The notes beneath the pieces were generated by a model. It was given only the letters and a program-made list of their open reading frames with translations. It did not search any database and had not been told where the DNA came from. From an uncultured Labedella sp. (GTDB lineage: Bacteria; Actinomycetota; Actinomycetes; Actinomycetales; Microbacteriaceae), in NCBI GenBank assembly GCA_934636065.1, contig CAKTZW010000170.1, positions 1 to 5,365 on the forward strand: a stretch of 5,365 nucleotides of DNA. The letters run 5' to 3'. Within the stretch, counting starts at the first letter, position 1; each line of letters starts with the position of its first letter. Made by a program: the position numbers and the translations under genes. Of this stretch, positions 1-4,973 are shown in pieces.

Positions 1-1
1 G

Positions 2-1279
2 GCGGCCGTCCTGCGACTGGCCGAGCGCGCCGGGTTGACCACCGCCCGCGAGCAGCGCATCACCCGACTGCTCGGCCGGGTGGAGGCGGTCGCGGCGAGC
101 GGGATCTCGCTCACGCTGCGCGGTGGCGACGGTCCGGAACCGCACGCCGTCCTCACCGAGCTGCTCGGGCCGCGGCCCGCCCCCGGCGCCCGTCCCCGGA
201 TCATGCAGGACGTGCTCGCGGAGGTCGTCGCCGCTCTCGACGTCCCCCCGTTCTCGCCCGAGTCGCCGGGGGAGCTCCTCGGCGCCCTGCAGAGCGCCGG
301 CATCCCCGCGACGTCGACGCGGTCGTGGGAGCTCAAGCAGTTCGACCACCCCGCCATCCGGCCGCTTCTCCACTACAAGAAGATGGCGCGGCTGTTCACC
401 GCCAACGGGTGGAACTGGCTCGACCAGTGGGTGCACGATGGCCGGTTCCGCCCCACCTACGTGCCCGGCGGCGTCGTGACCGGGCGGTGGGCGTCCGACG
501 GCGGCGGCGCGCTGCAGCTGCCCCACCAGATCCGCCGCGCCGTCGTCGCCGACCCCGGCTGGCTCTTCGTCGTCGCGGACGCCGCTCAGCTCGAACCGCG
601 CATCCTCTCCGCCCTCTCGGGCGACGAGGCGATGGCGAGCGCCGCGCGCGGCGTCGACCTGTACGACGGGATGGTGCGGACGGGCGCCGTCGACACCCGC
701 GCTCACGCCAAGGTCGCGATGCTCGGAGCGATGTATGGGGCCACGACGGGCGAGAGCGGACGGCTGCTGCCGCGGCTCACCCGGGCCTACCCGCGCGCGA
801 TCGGATTCGTGGAGGCCGCCGCCCGCGCCGGAGAACGCGGCGAGCGCGTCAGCACGCGCCTCGGCCGCAGTTCGCCCGTGCCCGGCCCCGCCTGGTTCGA
901 CCTGCAACGACAGGCGTCCGGCGACACCGCGACGGAGGCGATCGGACGGCGCGCCCGCACCGAGGCGCGGAACTGGGGCCGCTTCACCCGCAACTTCGTC
1001 GTGCAGGGCACGGCAGCGGAGTGGGCGCTGTGCTGGATGGCCTCCCTGCGCACACGGCTCACCGCCCTCGCCGGCGGCACTGCCCTCACCTCGTCCGCAC
1101 ACCTCGTGTTCTTCCTCCACGACGAGCTCGTCGTGCATTGCCCCGCGGATCAAGCGGAGACCGTCGCCGGTCTCGTCCGCGAGAGCGCCGCGGAGGCGGG
1201 ACGGCTGATCTTCGGCGGGGCGCCGGTCGACTTCCCCGTCACCACGGCGATCGTGCCGAGCTACGACCAGGCGAAGTGA
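2..1279 (+). CDS. Family-A DNA polymerase (actinobacterial 3'-5' exonuclease/DNA polymerase type), 5' end missing
   Basis: Template-directed DNA synthesis, probably in repair or gap filling. The frame is open from base 2, so the true start lies left of the window; TTG at 35 is only the first start-like codon. Counting from that TTG as residue 1, the palm and fingers motifs appear in order: motif A DAAQLEPR (182-189, with the metal-binding Asp182), motif B with Arg222, Lys226, Tyr234 and Gly235 (KVAMLGAMYG), the QGTAAEW segment (324-330), and motif C HDE (362-364), whose Asp363 is the second metal ligand. All catalytic residues expected of a Pol I polymerase domain are therefore present. The exonuclease domain usual in this actinobacterial family would lie before the window, so its state cannot be judged. 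Motifs A and B differ from E. coli Pol I (DYSQIELR and KTINFGVLYG). The variant form matches my memory of the short polymerase of actinobacteria rather than housekeeping PolA. The stop is TGA at 1277-1279. Confidence 0.9.
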   Translation, partial: AAVLRLAERAGLTTAREQRITRLLGRVEAVAASGISLTLRGGDGPEPHAVLTELLGPRPAPGARPRIMQDVLAEVVAALDVPPFSPESPGELLGALQSAGIPATSTRSWELKQFDHPAIRPLLHYKKMARLFTANGWNWLDQWVHDGRFRPTYVPGGVVTGRWASDGGGALQLPHQIRRAVVADPGWLFVVADAAQLEPRILSALSGDEAMASAARGVDLYDGMVRTGAVDTRAHAKVAMLGAMYGATTGESGRLLPRLTRAYPRAIGFVEAAARAGERGERVSTRLGRSSPVPGPAWFDLQRQASGDTATEAIGRRARTEARNWGRFTRNFVVQGTAAEWALCWMASLRTRLTALAGGTALTSSAHLVFFLHDELVVHCPADQAETVAGLVRESAAEAGRLIFGGAPVDFPVTTAIVPSYDQAK

Positions 1280-1306
1280 ACCCCGGGTCGGCCGCGACCG
1301 CGTCTG

Positions 1307-1312
1307 TAGGCT
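1307..1312 (+). promoter_or_regulatory. Candidate -10 box for leaderless transcription of the hydrolase gene
   Basis: TAGGCT fits the TAnnnT form of an actinobacterial -10 box. It is followed by exactly 6 nt and then the ATG at 1319, so the predicted transcript would begin at or next to the start codon. There is no convincing Shine-Dalgarno site: GAGG at 1313-1316 is only 2 nt from the ATG. No good -35 is visible. The same arrangement, with the same 6-nt gap, occurs before nucS, which supports the reading. A short 5-bp hairpin at 1286-1299 (GGTCG/CGACC) lies upstream, but it has no T-run and is not called a terminator. Confidence 0.45.
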
Positions 1313-1318
1313 GAGGCG

Positions 1319-1870
1319 ATGCGCATCGTCGTCGCCCACGGGTACCGCGCCGACCCGTCGCGGCACTGGTTCCCCTGGCTCGTGGACCACTACGGCGCCG
1401 ACACCGTCTCCGTCCTCGAGTTCCCGCGTCCGACGGAGCCGGAGCTCGAGGAGTGGGTCGACGTCGCGGCCGCCGGTGTCGGCACCGTCGACGAGCAGAC
1501 GATCCTCCTCGGTCACTCCCTCGGGTGCGTGACCCTGCTGCACACGCTCAACCGACTGCCCGGACCGTGGCGTCTCGGGGCGCTCGTGCTCGTGTCCGGG
1601 TTCGTCGATCGGCTGCCTAACCTGCCGAAGCTCGACCCGTTCACCGAGGAGCCGCTCGACCTCGATCGGATCCGGCGGAACACCGGAGCCCGGCAGGTCC
1701 TGCGATCCGACGACGACGACACCGTGGCCCCCGTCTTCACGGAGCGGCTCGCCGAACTCCTCGACGCGCCCGTGACCGTCGTTCCGAACGGCGGCCACTT
1801 CGTCGACCGGCAGGGGCACCGCTCCCTCCCGGCGCTCCTCCCGATCCTCGATCCGCTCCTCGGGCGCTGA
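1319..1870 (+). CDS. YdeN/RBBP9-family serine hydrolase (alpha/beta fold)
   Basis: A 183-residue cytoplasmic alpha/beta hydrolase, probably an esterase of unknown substrate. The N-terminus has the family's HGY segment (residues 7-9) followed by HWFPWL (16-21), very like Bacillus subtilis YdeN as I recall it. The nucleophile elbow is GHSLG at 65-69 with Ser67. The acid is in the SDDDD-T-V run (130-136), most likely Asp133 by the DxxV spacing. The histidine is His160 in GGHF. The full triad and a length near 180-190 indicate a complete, active enzyme. No signal peptide or membrane segment is present. The gene starts 39 nt after the polymerase stop but has its own candidate leaderless promoter, so co-transcription is not required. 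It converges on the BLUF gene with a 13-nt gap. Family assignment is firm; physiological role is unknown. Confidence 0.92.
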   Translation: MRIVVAHGYRADPSRHWFPWLVDHYGADTVSVLEFPRPTEPELEEWVDVAAAGVGTVDEQTILLGHSLGCVTLLHTLNRLPGPWRLGALVLVSGFVDRLPNLPKLDPFTEEPLDLDRIRRNTGARQVLRSDDDDTVAPVFTERLAELLDAPVTVVPNGGHFVDRQGHRSLPALLPILDPLLGR

Positions 1871-1872
1871 GG

Positions 1873-1893
1873 CGCCGCCGCTGTCAGGCGGCG
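1873..1893. terminator. Candidate bidirectional hairpin between convergent genes
   Basis: CGCCGCC (1873-1879) pairs perfectly with GGCGGCG (1887-1893) around a 7-nt loop, 7 bp in all, with two G-T wobbles possible at the base. It fills the 13-nt gap between the hydrolase stop (1868-1870) and the BLUF stop (1884-1886, bottom strand) and reaches into the last BLUF codons. A bidirectional terminator is the usual expectation here. Only two Ts follow on the top strand, so it is a weak intrinsic terminator by classical rules. Confidence 0.4.
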
Positions 1894-2303
1894 TTGGACT
1901 GGAAGCGGCGGATGAGCGCACGCAGGGTCGGGAGGGATGCGCTCACGTCGCGGCCCGCATCGAGGTCGGCGAACAGCGTGCGGAGTTCCGGGATCCGCTC
2001 CTCGCGATCGCCGACGTCCGCGACGTGCCCCATGGTCCAGGCCGGGAAGAGCCGGTCGTCGGCGCTCTCCTCGAGCAGCACGACGACGTCCGCATGGCGC
2101 GGATCGGCCGCGATGATCGCCATCCGCTCCCGCACGGCGTCCTCCGGCCCCTCGAGGACCTGCATGAAGTGCGCGTCTCGGTAGAGGAGCATGCCGGAGA
2201 GCGACAGCCGCTTGTTGTTGCGTCGGCTGCGCATCAGCAGGTCGACGAGTTGAGCGGGATCGAACGCGTCCGTCGCCCTGCTCGCGTAGACGATGGACAG
2301 CAT
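1884..2303 (-). CDS. Stand-alone BLUF-domain blue-light (FAD) photoreceptor
   Basis: A 139-residue single-domain flavin photosensor. The BLUF domain spans about residues 2-93. Tyr6 (in VYAS) is the photoactive tyrosine, Asn30 (NKRLSLSG) fits the flavin-binding asparagine, Gln48 (FMQVLEG) is the switching glutamine, and Trp89 and Met91 (PAWTMG) match the Trp/Met strand of AppA and PixD. All residues needed for the photocycle are thus present. The remaining 46 residues contain no output domain; they are mostly charged and probably helical, as in short BLUF proteins that signal through partners. The start was set at the ATG at 2303 because it has a strong ribosome binding site and the fold begins at residue 2. 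An upstream GTG at 2360 would add an Arg-rich 19-residue tail unlike the family. The gene lies 70 nt downstream of lacI on the same strand; no clear promoter of its own was seen. Confidence 0.93.
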   Translation of the reverse strand: MLSIVYASRATDAFDPAQLVDLLMRSRRNNKRLSLSGMLLYRDAHFMQVLEGPEDAVRERMAIIAADPRHADVVVLLEESADDRLFPAWTMGHVADVGDREERIPELRTLFADLDAGRDVSASLPTLRALIRRFQSNAA

Positions 2304-2307
2304 GCGT

Positions 2308-2314
2308 CTCCTCC
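2308..2314 (-). promoter_or_regulatory. Strong ribosome binding site fixing the BLUF start
   Basis: Read on the bottom strand this is GGAGGAG, followed by 4 nt (ACGC) and the ATG at 2303-2301. It is the best Shine-Dalgarno site in the window and decides between ATG 2303 and the upstream in-frame GTG at 2360. A small GC hairpin (CCGGCG/CGCCGG, 2325-2340) lies just upstream in the leader. In DNA this rich in G and C it may be chance. Confidence 0.75.
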
Positions 2315-2361
2315 GGGGAATGACCCGGCGGCGGCGCCGGCCACTCCCAGCCTCGCACACG

Positions 2362-2386
2362 ACCCGCGCGGTATCAGGGCGCGGGT
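2362..2386 (-). terminator. Candidate hairpin at the lacI stop codon
   Basis: ACCCGCGC (2362-2369) is a perfect 8-bp inverted repeat of GCGCGGGT (2379-2386), with a 9-nt loop that contains the lacI stop codon (2374-2376). It could end or weaken transcription between lacI and the BLUF gene. No T-tract follows on the bottom strand, so it may be a partial terminator or an RNA stabiliser rather than a full stop. Confidence 0.35.
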
Positions 2387-3450
2387 GGGCCTGTCGTCGC
2401 GCCGGGCTCGAACACGACCGGGAAGCACCGGCTCTCCGGTCGACCGCCGTCGAGGAGCTCGATGACGGCGCGACCCGCGGCGACCCCCTTCTCGTGCGCC
2501 GGCTGCGCCACGGTCGTGAGCGGATGCGCGAGCTCCTCGACCCGGATGCCGTCGAAGCCGACGACGCTCACATCTCCCGGCACCGAGAGTCCGAGGTCCT
2601 GCGCCGCGAAGATCACGCCGGCGGCGAGGAGGTCGCTCTGGGCGACGACGGCCGTCGGTCGCTCGGACGGCGGCACGTCGAGGAGGACGTGCCCGGCGGC
2701 GCGACCGGCACCGATCGTGCTCCCGCTCGCGACGACGCCGCTCGCCCCCGGGAAGACGTCGCGGGCCCCCGCCGTCCGGGTGACGGCCGGACGCGTCGTG
2801 GCCGCCTCGAGCGCCGCATCCGTGAGCGGGACGAGGCCGTCGGCCGGCGAGAGCGGCAGGGCGACGAGCGCCACGTCACGGTGGCCCAGCTCGCGGAGGT
2901 GCTCGGCGAGGAGCCGCGTCCCGCCGCGGTTGTCGACGTCGATGTTCGCCACACCGGCTTCGGGGTCGCCCTCGATCGTGATGACCGTAACACCTCGTCG
3001 GCGGAGGACCGAGATCGCGGACGTCGAGGCGACGCCGCAGCCGAGCAGCACGAGTGCGTCGACGGGCACCGAGTCGAGCGAGACCCTGTCGCCGTCCCCC
3101 GTGCGCTCGGAGAGCAGCAGGAGGCCCGTCCCGACCGGGCCGAGCTCCTCGGCGACGCCGTCGAGGGTCTGGATCACCACGGGATCGCGGAAGGAGGTCC
3201 CGATGCGGTCAGGGATGAGGGCGCCGACGATGCCGCTGCGCCCCGTCCGGAGCGAACGGGCGAGCGGGTCCGGCCCGGTGTAGCCGAGCTCTTCGGCCGC
3301 CGCGACGACTCGGGCCTTCGTGGCCGCCGAGACGGGGCCCTGTCCGCTGAACGCGATGGAGGCCGTCGAGGGCGAGACTCCGGCCCGCGCGGCGACGTCG
3401 GAGAGCGTCGCGCGCCCTCCAGCGTCGGCCTGGTCGCTCCGTCGGCCCAT
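2374..3450 (-). CDS. LacI/GalR-family transcriptional repressor
   Basis: A 358-residue DNA-binding regulator that most likely controls the divergent transporter gene. The N-terminal HTH runs from about residue 15 (TLSDVAARAGVSPSTASIAF), followed by the second part of the headpiece (VSAATKARVVAAAEELGY, 40-57) and the hinge helix (DPLARSLRTG, 61-70). The periplasmic-binding-protein-like effector domain covers about 73-350, including SDLLAAG (272-278) and VSVVGFDGI (294-302). Length is typical of the family. The start is the ATG at 3450, with GGGGAG 3 nt upstream. An in-frame ATG at 3468 would add six residues but lacks a ribosome site, and a start at 3558 would run through the promoter region. 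One oddity is Ile32 where most family members have the recognition-helix Arg (Arg22 of E. coli LacI). The ligand cannot be read from the sequence; a sugar or related metabolite is the family norm. Confidence 0.93.
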   Translation of the reverse strand: MGRRSDQADAGGRATLSDVAARAGVSPSTASIAFSGQGPVSAATKARVVAAAEELGYTGPDPLARSLRTGRSGIVGALIPDRIGTSFRDPVVIQTLDGVAEELGPVGTGLLLLSERTGDGDRVSLDSVPVDALVLLGCGVASTSAISVLRRRGVTVITIEGDPEAGVANIDVDNRGGTRLLAEHLRELGHRDVALVALPLSPADGLVPLTDAALEAATTRPAVTRTAGARDVFPGASGVVASGSTIGAGRAAGHVLLDVPPSERPTAVVAQSDLLAAGVIFAAQDLGLSVPGDVSVVGFDGIRVEELAHPLTTVAQPAHEKGVAAGRAVIELLDGGRPESRCFPVVFEPGATTGPPAP

Positions 3451-3486
3451 CGTCTCCCCGCCGTTCATCGATGCGGTCGGCTGTGC

Positions 3487-3516
3487 TTGACCCCTCGCGT
3501 CCGCTCGGGATAGCTT
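3487..3516 (+). promoter_or_regulatory. Promoter for the MFS transporter gene
   Basis: TTGACC (3487-3492) matches the -35 consensus at five of six positions. After an 18-nt spacer, TAGCTT (3511-3516) fits the TAnnnT -10 form. The start point would fall near 3523, giving a leader of about 47 nt before the TTG at 3570. This is the best vegetative-type promoter in the window, and it lies in the divergent lacI/MFS gap immediately before the operator. Confidence 0.65.
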
Positions 3517-3540
3517 AGGCGGAATCGACTCTCGAATCGA
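3512..3540 (-). promoter_or_regulatory. Possible divergent lacI promoter overlapping the operator
   Basis: On the bottom strand TAAGCT (3517-3512) fits a -10 box and overlaps the transporter's -10. At 17-nt spacing, TCGATT (3540-3535) is a poor -35 (3 of 6), and it lies inside the palindromic operator. If real, one bound repressor would block both the transporter and lacI itself. The support is weak and rests on position more than on match quality. Confidence 0.25.
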
Positions 3541-3545
3541 TTCGA
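3522..3545. promoter_or_regulatory. LacI-type operator (14-bp palindrome plus an extra half-site)
   Basis: TCGAATCGATTCGA at 3532-3545 is a perfect palindrome with C-G at its centre. The form AATCGATT is the usual architecture of LacI/GalR operators, whose central CpG is opened by the hinge helices. The half-site GAATCGA (3534-3540) is repeated directly at 3522-3528, 12 bp upstream, across the predicted transcription start. Its place just downstream of the transporter's -10 box and upstream of the TTG start fits repression by blocking initiation. Binding by the adjacent lacI product is inferred. Confidence 0.65.
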
Positions 3546-3569
3546 TCCGCTCTTTCACGGGAATCTCAC

Positions 3570-4805
3570 TTGTCTTCTTCGCCGCAGCGCACCAGCGCGT
3601 TCACCCGCTCGGAACTCGTCGCCTGGCGCAATGCGATCTTCGTCATGTTCGCCCTCTCGGGTCTGAGCATCGCGACCTGGGTCTCCCGGCTCCCCGCCAT
3701 CCGTGACGGGCTCGGGCTCACGACGGGCAACGTCGGCATCCTCATCTTCGGGATGTCGGCGGGGTCGATCCTCGGGCTGCTCCTGTCGGCGTGGCTGCTC
3801 AACACACTGGGACCGCGCCGTGGCATGGCTCTCTCGATGATCCTCGTCGCCGCCGGCCTGGCGGTCGTCGGCATCGGCGCGACCGTGCTGCTCTCCCCCG
3901 TCGTGGTGTTCGTGGGACTCGCGATCTTCGGCTACGGCAACGGGAGCGTCGACGTCATGATGAACGTCGAGGGCGCGGCCGTCGAGAAGGAACTGGGCCG
4001 GACGGTCCTCCCGCTCATGCACGCGCTCTTCAGCGGCGGGACCGTGGTCGGGGCCGGTGTCGGGGCGGCCGCGTCCGCGCTGCACATCGACGTGCTGTGG
4101 CACGCGCTCGGGATGTCCGTCGTGCTCGCCGTGAGCGCGCTCGTCGCCGTCCGTTTCGTGCCGATCCGCCAGGAGCTCGACGCGGTCGCCCGGGAGGACC
4201 GCCCCCCGCTGCGCGAGCGGATCCGCGAGAAGATCCTCGTGTGGGCGGACGCGCGCCTCGTCTTCATCGGGCTCATCATGCTCGGCATGGCCTTCGCGGA
4301 GGGAAGCGCGAACGACTGGATGCCGATCGCCGTGGTCGACGGTCACGACCAGAGCAACACGACGGGCGCCATCGTGTTCGGGGTCTTCGTCGGTGCGATG
4401 ACCGTCGGCCGGGTGGCCGGCGGCCCGCTCATCGACCGCTTCGACCGCGTCACCGTCCTCCGAGTGTCGGCGGCCACCGGGATCGTCGGTCTCGCGCTGT
4501 TCATCTTCTCTCCGCTCTTCCCGATCGCGATCGTGGGCGCGGTGCTGTGGGGGCTCGGCTGCTCGCTCGGTTTCCCCGTCGGGATGTCCGCGGCGGCCGA
4601 CGACCCGCGGCACGCGGCCGCTCGCGTGAGCGCTGTGGCGATGATCGGGTACTGCGCCTTCCTGGTCGGTCCGCCCCTCATCGGCGTGGTCGCCGACCAT
4701 GTCGGCATCCTGAACGCATTGCTCATCGTCTTCGTGCTCATGGTCGTCGCGGGGCTGTCCTCCGGTGCGGCCCGCGAGCGCTCGGCGGCCGAGTCCGCCG
4801 CCTGA
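3570..4805 (+). CDS. Major facilitator superfamily transporter, MosC/YbjJ-like
   Basis: A 411-residue inner-membrane secondary transporter with about 12 predicted membrane helices, near residues 21-38, 54-78, 86-106, 108-127, 150-170, 174-196, 228-248, 264-286, 296-314, 316-338, 353-375 and 379-399, in two six-helix halves. The charged cytoplasmic loop at 200-227 joins the halves. MFS motif-A-like loops follow helix 2 (LLNTLGPRRG, 76-85) and helix 8 (GGPLIDRFDR, 284-293). The segments SIATWVSRLPAIRDGLGL (33-50) and GNGSVDVMMNVEGAAVE (123-139) are typical of the MosC/YbjJ group, whose substrates are poorly known. The start is TTG at 3570 with a modest GGGA 7 nt upstream; the next in-frame ATG (residue 26) would cut into helix 1. 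It is divergent from lacI behind a promoter and operator, so it is probably the repressor's main target. Import or export, and substrate, cannot be decided. Confidence 0.9.
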   Translation: MSSSPQRTSAFTRSELVAWRNAIFVMFALSGLSIATWVSRLPAIRDGLGLTTGNVGILIFGMSAGSILGLLLSAWLLNTLGPRRGMALSMILVAAGLAVVGIGATVLLSPVVVFVGLAIFGYGNGSVDVMMNVEGAAVEKELGRTVLPLMHALFSGGTVVGAGVGAAASALHIDVLWHALGMSVVLAVSALVAVRFVPIRQELDAVAREDRPPLRERIREKILVWADARLVFIGLIMLGMAFAEGSANDWMPIAVVDGHDQSNTTGAIVFGVFVGAMTVGRVAGGPLIDRFDRVTVLRVSAATGIVGLALFIFSPLFPIAIVGAVLWGLGCSLGFPVGMSAAADDPRHAAARVSAVAMIGYCAFLVGPPLIGVVADHVGILNALLIVFVLMVVAGLSSGAARERSAAESAA

Positions 4806-4835
4806 CCCCCGGCCGCGGCGTCACCGTCCCCTCAT

Positions 4836-4895
4836 GTAGCCACTTCGAGCGGATTGCGTCGCGTATACGGGTCGCAATCCGCTCAAAGTGGCGAC
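4836..4895. repeat. 60-bp near-perfect palindrome in the MFS-nucS gap
   Basis: The sequence is symmetric about 4865/4866: 26 of 30 opposed positions pair. The uninterrupted parts are CGTATACG at the centre (4862-4869), a 12-bp arm (4847-4858 with 4873-4884) and a 7-bp arm (4839-4845 with 4886-4892). Mismatches are at 4838/4893, 4846/4885, 4859/4872 and 4861/4870. Weaker symmetry continues to about 4833-4898. It begins 31 nt after the MFS stop. No T-run follows on either strand, so it is not a classical terminator, although its RNA would fold strongly. Candidate roles are a dispersed extragenic palindrome, a protein-binding site, or a factor-dependent terminator for the MFS transcript. The remainder of the 168-nt gap holds only the nucS promoter and a possible tiny reading frame. 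Confidence 0.8.
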
Positions 4896-4939
4896 GTGGC
4901 GAGAGGAGTGCGGAATGACGCGAGCCGCGCAGCTCCGGT

Positions 4940-4967
4940 CCGACCCCGCCGACGGGCGGGCTACACT
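4940..4967 (+). promoter_or_regulatory. nucS: Candidate leaderless promoter of nucS
   Basis: TACACT (4962-4967) is a good -10 box, with only 6 nt between it and the GTG at 4974, so the RNA would start at about the initiator codon. CCGACC (4940-4945) is a partial -35 (GAC matches) at a 16-nt spacer. No Shine-Dalgarno site stands at a proper distance from the GTG, in keeping with leaderless translation, which is common in actinobacteria. Confidence 0.5.
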
Positions 4968-4973
4968 CGCTGG

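Noticed and set aside
34..39. TTGACC resembling a -35 box, and TTG at 35 as a gene start
   Set aside because: It lies inside the polymerase reading frame, which is open to the window edge. Family members extend well upstream with an exonuclease domain.
325..1314. 329-codon open frame on the + strand inside the polymerase gene
   Set aside because: It is an Arg-rich out-of-frame shadow; the polymerase frame carries all three catalytic motifs.
1513..2358. 281-codon open frame on the - strand across the hydrolase and BLUF genes
   Set aside because: It overlaps two well-supported genes in other frames, and its product is Arg/Pro/Ser-rich with no recognisable domain.
2293..3513. 406-codon open frame on the + strand opposite lacI
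   Set aside because: It is Arg/Asp/Glu-rich low-complexity translation that crosses the BLUF start, the whole of lacI and the promoter region. The opposite strand encodes a full LacI protein with recognisable domains.
3555..4700. 381-codon open frame on the - strand opposite the MFS gene
   Set aside because: The product is extremely rich in Asp, Glu, Arg and His with no fold-like pattern, as expected from the reverse of a high-GC membrane-protein gene. The + strand frame has 12 helices and clear MFS motifs.
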